Origin: Lachnospiraceae bacterium
GTDB taxonomy: Bacteria; Bacillota; Clostridia; Lachnospirales; Lachnospiraceae
DNA: 44,793 nt
Assembly (NCBI GenBank): GCA_024403235.1
Contig: JAKSSF010000018.1
Location: forward strand, 1-44,793
Reading direction: 5' to 3'
Shown here: positions 9,190 to 21,478 of the stretch, one piece after another
How positions within the stretch are numbered: position 1 is the first letter of the stretch
Layout: every line of letters begins with the position of its first letter
The notes under the pieces: model-generated
What the model saw: only the letters and a program-made list of their open reading frames with translations
Databases searched by the model: none
What the model was told of the DNA's origin: nothing
Position numbers and translations under genes: made by a program

Positions 9190-9722
9190 TCTCAAAAACA
9201 TATGGTGAAGCTTTGTTTGAATTAGCCCTTGAAGAAGAAAAAGAAGATCTTTTAATGGAAGAAGTAGAAGGCTTACAAAAGGTGCTTCTGGAAAATCCGG
9301 AATATGGAAGATTTATTCATCATCCCAAGGTGCCTATGGAAGAAAAGGTAAAAACCACGGAAAATATCTTTGCAGATCGTATCAGCAAGGAACTGGTTGG
9401 GTTTTTAACCTTGATTATTTCCAAAGGACGATTTGGAGAATTGGACAAAATTCTTACCTATTTCTTGGAATGCTGCAAAGCCCATAAGGGAATTGGTGTT
9501 GCGTATGTAACTACTCCTTATGCTTTACAGGAAGAGAAGAAAAACCAAATTGAGTCCAAATTATTGGAAACTACTTCTTATCAGAAGATGGAAATGCACT
9601 ATGACCTGAATCCGGCATTAATCGGCGGTATGCAGATTCGTATTGGAGACAGAGTCGTTGACAGCAGTATCCAAACAAAACTGAACCAGTTACAAAAGAG
9701 CCTGTTAAAGGTTCAGCTATAA
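9177..9722 (+). CDS. atpH: ATP synthase F1 subunit delta
   Basis: Links the top of F1 to the b-subunit stalk (OSCP-like). The 181-residue protein has the normal layout: N-terminal helical domain (KTYGEALFELALEEEK) and a C-terminal segment DLNPALIGGMQIRIGDRVVD, the typical delta signature, ending SIQTKLNQLQKSL. The ATG lies within the end of atpF. Full length with no anomalies. Confidence 0.96.
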   Translation: MAKLISKTYGEALFELALEEEKEDLLMEEVEGLQKVLLENPEYGRFIHHPKVPMEEKVKTTENIFADRISKELVGFLTLIISKGRFGELDKILTYFLECCKAHKGIGVAYVTTPYALQEEKKNQIESKLLETTSYQKMEMHYDLNPALIGGMQIRIGDRVVDSSIQTKLNQLQKSLLKVQL

Positions 9723-11252
<1,530 letters not shown>

Positions 11253-11268
11253 GAGAGGTGAGTAAATT

Positions 11269-13555
<2,287 letters not shown>

Positions 13556-13579
13556 TGCTACGGCGGAATGGAAGATTCT

Positions 13580-13984
13580 ATGGCAGAAGAAAGAAGTTTT
13601 GAATTAGAAATTATTACACCGGAAAGAAGCTTTTATAAAAATATGGTTACAATGGTAGAGTTTAATACTACCGAGGGACAGATTGGTGTCTATAAAAATC
13701 ATATCCCTATGACAGTCATTATTAAGCCCGGTGTCCTTACCATTACGGAAGAAGAAGGCAAAAAACAGGCTGCTTTGCATGCAGGTTTTGCCACTATCTT
13801 ACAGGAAAAGGTAACTATTTTAGCAGAAGTAATCGAATGGCCGGATGAAATTGATTTGGAACGTGCAGAGTCTGCAAGAACCAGAGCGGAGGAAAGACTT
13901 CGTGCCGGTGATGCGGCAACTGATATCGTAAGAGCGGAGACTGCACTTTTACGTGCAATGGCTCGTATTAATACCATTCGATAA
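13580..13984 (+). CDS. atpC: ATP synthase F1 subunit epsilon
   Basis: Regulatory and coupling subunit at the foot of gamma. About 134 residues: N-terminal beta sandwich (FELEIITPERSFYKNMV, then TTEGQIGVYKNHIPM) and a C-terminal helical hairpin (AESARTRAEERLRAG). The ATG at 13580 is preferred since GGAAG lies 5 bases before it; the earlier in-frame ATG at 13568 has its purine-rich stretch directly abutting the codon. It is the last gene of the operon and is followed by a strong terminator. Confidence 0.95.
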   Translation: MAEERSFELEIITPERSFYKNMVTMVEFNTTEGQIGVYKNHIPMTVIIKPGVLTITEEEGKKQAALHAGFATILQEKVTILAEVIEWPDEIDLERAESARTRAEERLRAGDAATDIVRAETALLRAMARINTIR

Positions 13985-13996
13985 AGATTACAAAAG

Positions 13997-14026
13997 AGAC
14001 AGGACACCCATGTCCTGTCTTTTTTC
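13997..14026 (+). terminator. Strong terminator of the ATP synthase operon
   Basis: A perfect 10-bp stem, AGACAGGACA/TGTCCTGTCT with a CCCA loop, followed by a T-run. It begins 12 bases after the atpC stop. Confidence 0.95.
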
Positions 14027-14050
14027 CGTAATGAAAAAGTGAGTATTTTT

Positions 14051-15196
14051 ATGGAAATTACAACTCGTACAGTTTTAGAAGAAACGATTAATGAAAATTT
14101 ATATACCATTATTTTAAGTAATCCCAGAGATAAGGAAAGCGGCAGTAAGAGTAAAGTGCGCCCTATTATGCTTGGGGGGAGTCTTTTGTATCAGGAGAGT
14201 GAAACGAAAGGGAGCCAGATTTTTCATAAAAATTATACAAAAGAAGAAGCAGTTAAAGTTTTGGAAGAAAAGATGATGTCCCATTACAAGCAGATGGAGA
14301 TTAGCACCAGAACAGAAAATGCTTTCATATTAGTCAGTAAAAAAGGTAAAATTACCATTAAGAGAAAGAAAATAACACAGGATAAAAGTATTGACCTGTC
14401 TCATAATAAAGAAAAGCATTATATTTTAGAAGAAAATAAACCTATTCCATGTCTGGTAGATTTGGGAATTCAGACAGAGGATGGAAAAATAAAAGCTTCT
14501 AAATATGACAAATTTAAACAAATCAACCGATATTTGGAATTTGTGGAGGATATTCTTCCCCATTTGCCAAAAGAAAAAACCCTTAAGATTTTGGACTTTG
14601 GTTGTGGGAAATCCTATTTGACCTTTGCCTTATACTATTATTTAAAAATTGTAAAAGAATACAATATAGAAATTATAGGATTGGATTTAAAAGAAAAGGT
14701 AATAGAAAATTGTAATCTGTTAGCAGAAAAATATGGCTATGAGAAACTTCGTTTCCTGGTAGGAGATATAGGAAAATATGAAGGCCAGGACGAAGTTGAC
14801 ATGGTAGTAACCTTACATGCCTGTGATACTGCCACCGATTATGCGTTGTATAAAGCTATTTGCTGGAATGCGAAGGTGATTTTTTCCGTGCCCTGTTGTC
14901 AGCATGAGGTAAATAAACAGATAGAAAATGAAGCTTTGGCACCTATTTTGAAGTATGGATATTTGAAAGAACGAATTTCCGCATTGTTAACAGATGGAAT
15001 TCGTGCCAATCTTCTAGAGGAAGCAGGGTACAAGGTGCAGGTAATGGAATTCATTGATATGGAGCATACCCCCAAGAATCTATTGATACGAGCGGTTAAG
15101 ACGGAAAAAGGGAATTCTACAGGAATAGAGCATCTGACAGAGTTTTTCCATTTGGATACCACTCTTCAAAAATTGTTATCCGAAAGGAATTTGTAA
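14051..15196 (+). CDS. Class I SAM-dependent methyltransferase (Methyltransf_32-like)
   Basis: Predicted cytosolic methyltransferase of 381 residues and unknown substrate. The N-terminal 150 residues form a family-specific region, followed by a Rossmann methyltransferase fold with the SAM-binding motif ILDFGCGKSYLTFAL (around residue 180), an acidic post-II motif IIGLDLK, VTLHACDTATDYAL and SVPCCQHE. The last two are characteristic of the group that also contains eukaryotic GSTCD/METTL25-type proteins. The ATG at 14051 has a weak GTGAG upstream; a GTG at 14039 is possible. The next gene starts 12 bases after the stop, so the two are likely cotranscribed. The substrate (RNA or protein) cannot be read from sequence. 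Confidence 0.85.
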   Translation: MEITTRTVLEETINENLYTIILSNPRDKESGSKSKVRPIMLGGSLLYQESETKGSQIFHKNYTKEEAVKVLEEKMMSHYKQMEISTRTENAFILVSKKGKITIKRKKITQDKSIDLSHNKEKHYILEENKPIPCLVDLGIQTEDGKIKASKYDKFKQINRYLEFVEDILPHLPKEKTLKILDFGCGKSYLTFALYYYLKIVKEYNIEIIGLDLKEKVIENCNLLAEKYGYEKLRFLVGDIGKYEGQDEVDMVVTLHACDTATDYALYKAICWNAKVIFSVPCCQHEVNKQIENEALAPILKYGYLKERISALLTDGIRANLLEEAGYKVQVMEFIDMEHTPKNLLIRAVKTEKGNSTGIEHLTEFFHLDTTLQKLLSERNL

Positions 15197-15208
15197 AGGA
15201 GAACAAGT

Positions 15209-17731
15209 TTGAAAAAGAATATAATCAAGGGAATCTATTTCACCTTTGTTTTGATACTTTCCATTGTGATTATTGGAAAAATTATGAATAGTGGAAATGC
15301 GGATATTACAGCGGAAATGTATCCGGCTACATTTCCGGTTATGGGAGTAGAGTTGGAGGGCTATTCTGTGAACAGAATGGTGGGACACGCAAATCAACAA
15401 AATGTGTCTTATATGCGTGATTCCCTAACTCCTATCGACGCAGATAGAAAAATAACCTTGTCTATCACACCTTATAGTTCCACAATTGAAAAAATATCCT
15501 ATCAAGTGAGAAGTATTGATGGAGAGCGACTGGTTGAAGGCAGTGAAATAGAAAATTACGAGAAAGAAAATGATAAAATATATTTTTCTATCCAATTGAA
15601 GGACTTGATTGAGCCAGATGTAGAATATGCCTTCGTAACAGTGCTTCAGCTATCAACTGGTCAAGATGTCTATTACTATACGAGAATTGTACAATCAGAA
15701 GAGTATTACACAAAGGAAAAATTAGAGTTTGTAGATCATTTTTCAAACATTACATTCTCAGGAGATGGCAGTAGCATCAGTAAATATATGGAATCTAATT
15801 CCAGCGGAGATAACACCACTTTTTATAAAGTAAATATTCACAGTAGTCTAAAGCAGGTAATGTGGGATGGTTTGCCAATCAAAAGAGAAATGCAGCCACA
15901 GATTACCATCCGGGATATTGGCAGTCAAACCGCTAATATTTCTATGGATTATTTGGTAACAGAACGCCATGGGAAAAATAGCACAAGCTACATAGTGACG
16001 GAGGAATATCGTATCCGTTATACGAAAGAGCGTATGTACTTGTTGGACTATAATCGAACCATGGATCAAATATTTACTGCGGAAAAAAATGATTTTGTAA
16101 ATGATAAAATTGTCCTTGGAATTGGAAATCCGGAACTTGATATGGTAGAAAGTGAAGGAGGTAAAATCATTGCTTTTCAAAAAGCCGGAGCCTTATATTC
16201 TTATAATACAGTAGAAAATAGAATGGCAAGAGTGTTTTCCTTCTATGAAAAAAACAAGTATGATGAAAGAAATATGTATCAGAATTACTCCATAAAAATT
16301 CTAAATATGGAGGACAATGGAAATATGTTTTTCCTGGTATATGGATATATGAATCGCGGTATACACGAAGGAGAAACGGGAATTGTAGTATATTATTATA
16401 ATAGTGTTATAAATACCATAGAGGAGGTTTCCTTTATTCCTTATGTCAAATCTGCAGAAATTTTGCAGAAGGAAATGGAAAAACTTGCTTATATCAATAA
16501 AAATAACCAATTTTACTTTTGCATAGATAGTAATCTCTATGAAATTAATCTGGATAACAAGAGTTATGAGGTGTTAGCAGATGGGTTAAATGGGGAAGGG
16601 GCTTATGTGTCTTCTTCTAATCATATGGTGGCATGGCAAAAGGAAAATAAAGAGTACGATAGTCAAATCATCTTGTGGCGTAATCTTAATACAGGAAAAA
16701 TGATTGAGATTGATTGCAAGGAAAATGAAAGAATAAAACCACTGGGCTTTATGGGCGATGATTTAGTTTATGGCCTGGCCAGAGTGGAGGATATTCAAAA
16801 GGAGGAAACAGGAAATGTTCTGTTTCCAATGTATACCATTCAGATTATCAATGAAAGCAAAACACTTCTAATGTCTTATCAAAAGGAGAATTGTTTTGTA
16901 ATAGATACTTCCATACGAGATAACCAGATTACTTTGCAAAGAGTGTCTTTGGAAGAAAACGAAAAGTTCATCCCCATTTTAAACGATCAGATTACCAGTA
17001 AAGAAAAAGAAGAAGTGGGAAGCAACACTATCGCAGTAGTGGCAACGGAAACCTATGAAAAGATTATTCAGATAGCATTAAAAGGTCAAACGGATGGAAA
17101 AACAGTAAAACTACAAATGCCTGGGGAGGTACTTTATGAAGGGGCCAGAGAAATTGTTTTGAAAAAACCTCTTCTAAAAGATACCTATTATGTTTACAGC
17201 AATAGTGGAATTGAAATGTGTACTAATAACTCTGCAAAAGCCATAAAGAAAGCGAATGATATGTCAGGCTTTGTAGTGAATCAGGACGGAAAATATGCGT
17301 GGAAGAAAAATTTAATTCATACCAGAAATCAGATTATGAAAATTACAGGCGGAGATATGGAGGCTGATCAGAGCAGTTTGGCAATTTGTTTGGATACGAT
17401 TTTGAAATATGAAGGGGTATCCAGAAATTCTCAAGTCTATTTAGAGCAGGGATTGGATGCCAAAAGTATATTAAAAAATGGTTTACCGCAGTTCCAAGTA
17501 TTGGATTTGAATGGTTGTCCTATGGATGTGGTCTTGTATTATTTGGATAGGGATATTCCTGTTTTAGCAATTTTAGAGAATAAAGAAGCTGTGTTACTGG
17601 TCGGATACAATGAACAAAATGTCGTAATATTTGATCCTAAGACCGGATTAGTGGCAAAAAAAGGGAAAAATGATTCCAGAGAACTATTTGAAAATAATGG
17701 AAATCATTTTATGACTTATATACCTAAATAG
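15209..17731 (+). CDS. Large membrane-anchored protein with degenerate C39-like C-terminal domain
   Basis: I do not recognise a characterised family for this 840-residue protein. Residues about 5-24 (IIKGIYFTFVLILSIVIIG) are an uncleaved-looking membrane anchor; the rest is predicted to be extracytoplasmic. Residues about 100-650 are beta-rich with repeated strand-turn patterns (LYSYNTVENRM, LYEINLDNKSYEVLADG, IILWRNLNTGKM) suggestive of a propeller. The last 120 residues look like a C39 papain-like fold (SSLAICLDTILKYEG, then AVLLVGYNEQNVVIFDPKTG), but the catalytic Cys position is not Cys and the His before VLLVGY is replaced (NKEAVLLVGY). It starts at TTG with AAGGAG upstream and lies 22 bases before murC, suggesting an envelope role. 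Confidence 0.75.
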   Translation: MKKNIIKGIYFTFVLILSIVIIGKIMNSGNADITAEMYPATFPVMGVELEGYSVNRMVGHANQQNVSYMRDSLTPIDADRKITLSITPYSSTIEKISYQVRSIDGERLVEGSEIENYEKENDKIYFSIQLKDLIEPDVEYAFVTVLQLSTGQDVYYYTRIVQSEEYYTKEKLEFVDHFSNITFSGDGSSISKYMESNSSGDNTTFYKVNIHSSLKQVMWDGLPIKREMQPQITIRDIGSQTANISMDYLVTERHGKNSTSYIVTEEYRIRYTKERMYLLDYNRTMDQIFTAEKNDFVNDKIVLGIGNPELDMVESEGGKIIAFQKAGALYSYNTVENRMARVFSFYEKNKYDERNMYQNYSIKILNMEDNGNMFFLVYGYMNRGIHEGETGIVVYYYNSVINTIEEVSFIPYVKSAEILQKEMEKLAYINKNNQFYFCIDSNLYEINLDNKSYEVLADGLNGEGAYVSSSNHMVAWQKENKEYDSQIILWRNLNTGKMIEIDCKENERIKPLGFMGDDLVYGLARVEDIQKEETGNVLFPMYTIQIINESKTLLMSYQKENCFVIDTSIRDNQITLQRVSLEENEKFIPILNDQITSKEKEEVGSNTIAVVATETYEKIIQIALKGQTDGKTVKLQMPGEVLYEGAREIVLKKPLLKDTYYVYSNSGIEMCTNNSAKAIKKANDMSGFVVNQDGKYAWKKNLIHTRNQIMKITGGDMEADQSSLAICLDTILKYEGVSRNSQVYLEQGLDAKSILKNGLPQFQVLDLNGCPMDVVLYYLDRDIPVLAILENKEAVLLVGYNEQNVVIFDPKTGLVAKKGKNDSRELFENNGNHFMTYIPK

Positions 17732-17753
17732 CATAGTTGATGAGGAGGCAAAA

Positions 17754-19130
17754 ATGTTTCAGTTAGATTTTAAGGAACGAAAACATGTATATTTTATCGG
17801 AATTGGCGGTGTCAGCATGAGTGGGCTGGCAGAGGTGCTGCTCTCCAGAGGTTTCCCGGTATCCGGTTCAGATAATAAAGAATCGGAATTTACAAAGCAT
17901 TTGAGAGATATGGGAGCCTGCGTATTTATAGGGCAACAGACTTCCCATATACAATCTGATGTAGATTTGGTAGTATATACGGCGGCTATTCACCCGGATA
18001 ATCCGGAATATGTGGATATGTGTAACAGAAATATTCCCCATCTATCCAGAGCGGAATTACTGGGACAGCTAATGAAAAATTATGCGCTGCCCATTGCCAT
18101 TAGCGGAACCCATGGAAAAACTACAACTACATCAATGGTATCGGAAATTTTATTGGCAGCAAAGAAGGATCCAACCCTTTCTATCGGTGGCGTATTAAAA
18201 ACCATCGGGGGAAATATTAGAGTAGGAAAAAGTGATTATTTCGTCACAGAAGCTTGCGAATATACCAATAGTTTCTTAAGTTTTTATCCAAAATACAGTA
18301 TCATTTTGAATGTAGAAGAAGACCATATGGACTTTTTCAAGGATTTAGCGGATATTCGGAATTCTTTTGGACGATTTGCAAATCTTTTACCAGAAGACGG
18401 TGCTTTGATTATTAACGGGGAAATTCCGAATTATAAAGAATTAACCAATAATCTGAAATGTCCGGTAATTACCTATGGTTTTTCCTCAGAATATGAGTAT
18501 TATGCAGATCAGATTACCTATAATGAAAAAGGACACCCTACTTTTGTGCTACATACGAAAGATAGGGAATGTACCATTGCTTTGCAGGTTCCGGGAGTGC
18601 ATAATGTTTCCAATGCTATGGCAGCTTTTGCTTTGAGTGATGTATTGGAAATTGATTCGGAAACCATAATTGCAGCCTTGGGACGATTTGGTGGCACGGA
18701 TCGTCGATTTGAATATAAAGGAACTATCGGCGGCGTTACTATTATTGATGATTATGCGCATCACCCTACAGAAATCGAGGCAACACTAAGAGCTGCAGCA
18801 AACTATCCCCATACTACATTAACAGTTGTGTTCCAGCCCCATACCTATACCAGAACGAAAGCCTTTTTAAAAGACTTTGCAAAAGCGCTTTCTCTGGCAG
18901 ATAAAATTGTGCTGGCAGATATTTATGCGGCAAGAGAAACGGACACTTTGGGAATCAGTTCTAAGACTTTGCAGAGAGAAATACAAAATTTAGGAAAAGA
19001 ATGTATGTATTTTCCTACATTTGATGAAATTGAAAATTATTTATTAACAAATTCTATCAACGGGGATTTGTTGATAACTATGGGCGCCGGAGATGTAGTA
19101 AAAATCGGGGAAAGCCTATTGGGAAAATAA
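17754..19130 (+). CDS. murC: UDP-N-acetylmuramate--L-alanine ligase
   Basis: Adds L-Ala to UDP-MurNAc using ATP, the first step of the peptidoglycan stem peptide. The 458-residue enzyme has the MurC N-terminal Rossmann motif (YFIGIGGVSMSGLAEVL), the Mur-ligase P-loop AISGTHGKTTTTSM, the metal and substrate segment EACEYTNSFL, NVEEDHMDFF, and the C-terminal DDYAHHPTEIEATL signature. GAGGAGGCAAAA precedes the ATG. It is preceded by the 840-residue envelope protein and followed by the DnaA-box region rather than by other mur genes. Confidence 0.98.
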   Translation: MFQLDFKERKHVYFIGIGGVSMSGLAEVLLSRGFPVSGSDNKESEFTKHLRDMGACVFIGQQTSHIQSDVDLVVYTAAIHPDNPEYVDMCNRNIPHLSRAELLGQLMKNYALPIAISGTHGKTTTTSMVSEILLAAKKDPTLSIGGVLKTIGGNIRVGKSDYFVTEACEYTNSFLSFYPKYSIILNVEEDHMDFFKDLADIRNSFGRFANLLPEDGALIINGEIPNYKELTNNLKCPVITYGFSSEYEYYADQITYNEKGHPTFVLHTKDRECTIALQVPGVHNVSNAMAAFALSDVLEIDSETIIAALGRFGGTDRRFEYKGTIGGVTIIDDYAHHPTEIEATLRAAANYPHTTLTVVFQPHTYTRTKAFLKDFAKALSLADKIVLADIYAARETDTLGISSKTLQREIQNLGKECMYFPTFDEIENYLLTNSINGDLLITMGAGDVVKIGESLLGK

Positions 19131-19131
19131 A

Positions 19132-19291
19132 TTATCCACATTATCCACAGCTTTTTTGTAAAAAAATGACGAAAGAAGCTGTGGATAGTTTACTTTTGGA
19201 AGAAAGGGGAAAGAAGCTTGTTTTTCCTGCCTATATTCCTTTTTAGAAGTTGGCAGAAATAGAATTTTCCACATTATCCACAATATCCACA
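19132..19291 (+). promoter_or_regulatory. Cluster of six DnaA-box-like 9-mers
   Basis: Exact TTATCCACA occurs at 19132-19140, directly abutting a second at 19141-19149. TGTGGATAG, one mismatch on the opposite strand, is at 19180-19188. A tandem trio follows at 19265-19291: TTTTCCACA, TTATCCACA, ATATCCACA. Three sites are exact matches to the DnaA consensus and three have one mismatch. The cluster fills the gap between murC and a pair of helicase-loader genes. No dnaA, dnaN or obvious AT-rich unwinding element is nearby, so DnaA-dependent regulation or titration fits better than an origin. The rest of this 294-base gap shows only the promoter listed separately. Confidence 0.75.
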
Positions 19292-19337
19292 GGTGGCTGA
19301 AAACCTTGATTTTACTGGGTTTGTGCGGATTTAAAGG

Positions 19338-19366
19338 TTTTCATTTGGAGGGTTTTGTGGTATCAT
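19338..19366 (+). promoter_or_regulatory. Possible promoter for the DnaD/DnaI operon
   Basis: TTTTCA (19338-19343), 17-base spacer, TATCAT (19361-19366), about 60 bases before the gene start. The triple DnaA-box-like array ends 46 bases upstream of the -35 element. The match to consensus is moderate. Confidence 0.45.
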
Positions 19367-19424
19367 TTCAAATAGAATTCTATGCAGGGATTTTTGTATC
19401 TCGTGTAAGAAAAGGAAGCTTTAG

Positions 19425-20471
19425 ATGAGTCAAATTTCTATTATAAATGATGATTTAGAATCCAGTACACTGGTCCCCAATTTTTTTATTGATCAGTTTA
19501 TGATTGATGCCAATGAGGCACAGATAAAAGTGTATTTATATTTGTTAAGGGCATTTCATGCCCATAAGAGTATTTCTGTGTCAATGTTAGCGGATCAGTT
19601 TAACCATACAGAAAAAGAAGTGATTCGCTCTTTGAAATATTGGGAGAAGATGGGACTGTTACAATTAGATTGGAAAGAAGATGGCAGTATTGGGGCAATC
19701 CACCTGTTGAAAGCGGAAGGAACCTATGCGGGAGCAATTCGCTCTAATTATGCCCCCATAGTGATTGAACCGGTAATTAAAACAGAGCCTATTGCAGTAC
19801 CCAAAACACCCAAATATGAAAAGCCTGATTATAGTCTGGACCAGTTGGCTTCTTTCCAAAAGGAAGAGGCGGCTTCTCAGTTGATTTTTATTGCGGAATC
19901 TTATTTGGGGCGTACGCTGGGGGCAAATGATATTCGGTCGCTTTTCTTTATCTATGATGAATTGCATTTTTCTATTGATTTGATTGATCATTTGTTGCAG
20001 TACTGTATTGATAGAGATAAAAAGAGTTTTCGTTATATTGAAAAGGTTGCTATCAATTGGGCAGAAAATAATATCACTACCAAAGAGGAAGCACAAAGTT
20101 ATAGTAGTGCCTATGACGCAGAAGTGTATTCTGTTATGAAAGCATTAGGAAAAACGGCAGCACCTACCAGTACGGAAGTAGATTTTATCCGGAACTGGAG
20201 AAATGAATTGGGCTACACCAGTGAAATTATTTTGGAAGCCTGTCGTATTACAGTATTGGCAACAGATAAGAATCGTTTTTCTTATGCCAATCAGGTATTG
20301 CAAAATTGGAAAAAGGCGGGTATTGCTACCAAGTCTGATTTAGAGAAATTGCAAAAAACCAATCCTAAAAAGAAGGGTGCCGGTGGAAAAACAGGTCAGA
20401 CGCAGTTTGGACAGTTTTTGCAGAATGATTATGATTTCGAGGCGCTGGAAAAGGAACTGCTTGGTTCCTAA
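19425..20471 (+). CDS. DnaD/DnaB-like replication initiation protein
   Basis: Predicted primosome component that remodels DNA and helps load the replicative helicase in Firmicutes. The 348-residue protein has an N-terminal winged-helix-like region (KSISVSMLADQFNHTEKEV and SLKYWEKMGLLQ) and one or two DnaD_B2-type domains. The C-terminal segment NRFSYANQVLQNWKKAGI carries the characteristic YxxxIxxxW-type motif, here with V for I. A basic Lys/Gly-rich tail follows. AAGGAAG precedes the ATG. It is immediately upstream of a DnaI-like ATPase, strongly supporting the role. Whether it is the DnaD or the DnaB (helicase co-loader) equivalent is unclear. Confidence 0.88.
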   Translation: MSQISIINDDLESSTLVPNFFIDQFMIDANEAQIKVYLYLLRAFHAHKSISVSMLADQFNHTEKEVIRSLKYWEKMGLLQLDWKEDGSIGAIHLLKAEGTYAGAIRSNYAPIVIEPVIKTEPIAVPKTPKYEKPDYSLDQLASFQKEEAASQLIFIAESYLGRTLGANDIRSLFFIYDELHFSIDLIDHLLQYCIDRDKKSFRYIEKVAINWAENNITTKEEAQSYSSAYDAEVYSVMKALGKTAAPTSTEVDFIRNWRNELGYTSEIILEACRITVLATDKNRFSYANQVLQNWKKAGIATKSDLEKLQKTNPKKKGAGGKTGQTQFGQFLQNDYDFEALEKELLGS

Positions 20472-20490
20472 GTGGTAGTTGGAGAAGAAT

Positions 20491-21462
20491 ATGGCATTAA
20501 CCAATGGACAATATGATTCCATTATGAGAATCTACGAGGAAACGCAAACCAATAACGAATTGGAATTACAAAACCGAAAAACGAAGTTATATCAGCGTTT
20601 ACCTAGACTAAAGGCGTTAGAAGAGGAGTATACAAGCCTGCGAGTAGAGCAGGTGAATGCATCTTTATCAGAGGACGCTACTCTTGTGGAAGCATTAAAA
20701 AAGAAGCAATTAGAAAATCGCAAGGAAAAGGCTTTACTATTAGCCCAGAATGGGATTTCTGAGAAGGATTTGGAGATTTCCTATCAGTGTCCGGACTGCA
20801 AGGATAGTGGCTATATAGGTCAGGAGAAGTGCCATTGTTTTAAGCAGAGAATTATTAGTATATTATATAAACAATCTAATATTAGCGAGCAAATCGAACA
20901 GTTTAATTTTGATCATCTTTCCAGAGAGTATTATGACGAGATAGGTCGCTCTCTATTTGACAGATCTTTGGAAAATAGCAAAAAGTTTGTAGAAAACTTT
21001 GATAGCAACTATCAGAATTTACTGTTTTATGGTACAGTAGGAACTGGAAAATCTTATATGTCTGGTTGTATTGCAAAGGCACTTTTGGAGAGAGGATATT
21101 CGGTGATTTATTTTAGTGCTATATCACTATTTGAAACCTTGGCAAAATATACCTTTGATCGACCAAGTGAGAAAGATTTGGAGGGGATAGCAGAGGATTT
21201 ATATACCTGCGATCTGCTGATTATTGATGACTTGGGGCCAGAATTAATCACTGCTTTTACCCTGTCACAATTCTTTGCATTATTAAATGAACGCATCTTA
21301 CGAAGAAAACCCATTATTATTTCTTCTAATTTAACTACGGAAGAATTAAGGGATCATTATTCGGACCGAATCTTTTCCAGAGTGGTTAGTAATTTTACCT
21401 TTTGTAAACTAATCGGCCCGGATATTCGTAATCAAACAAAGGGGAAAAAACATATTTCATAG
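20491..21462 (+). CDS. Helicase-loader ATPase, DnaI/DnaC-like
   Basis: AAA+ ATPase that loads the replicative helicase. The 323-residue protein has an N-terminal helical part, a cysteine cluster (CPDCKDSGYI followed by CHCF) resembling the zinc-binding domain of DnaI, then the AAA+ core with Walker A FYGTVGTGKSYM, Walker B LLIIDDLGPE, a sensor-1 IIISSNL and an arginine-rich DRIFSRV. The ATG at 20491 has GGAG upstream; a TTG at 20479 overlaps that site. It lies 19 bases after the DnaD-like gene, so the two form a loader unit. Confidence 0.92.
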   Translation: MALTNGQYDSIMRIYEETQTNNELELQNRKTKLYQRLPRLKALEEEYTSLRVEQVNASLSEDATLVEALKKKQLENRKEKALLLAQNGISEKDLEISYQCPDCKDSGYIGQEKCHCFKQRIISILYKQSNISEQIEQFNFDHLSREYYDEIGRSLFDRSLENSKKFVENFDSNYQNLLFYGTVGTGKSYMSGCIAKALLERGYSVIYFSAISLFETLAKYTFDRPSEKDLEGIAEDLYTCDLLIIDDLGPELITAFTLSQFFALLNERILRRKPIIISSNLTTEELRDHYSDRIFSRVVSNFTFCKLIGPDIRNQTKGKKHIS

Positions 21463-21478
21463 AAAGTGAGAAGACACC

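Noticed and set aside
19143-19186. ATCCACAGCTT/AAGCTGTGGAT inverted repeat as the murC terminator
   Set aside because: The loop would be 22 bases and no T-run follows; the arms are better explained by opposed DnaA-box-like sites.
19132-19291. DnaA boxes as the chromosomal origin
   Set aside because: No dnaA, dnaN, rpmH or long AT-rich unwinding element is in or beside the gap, so an origin call is not supported.
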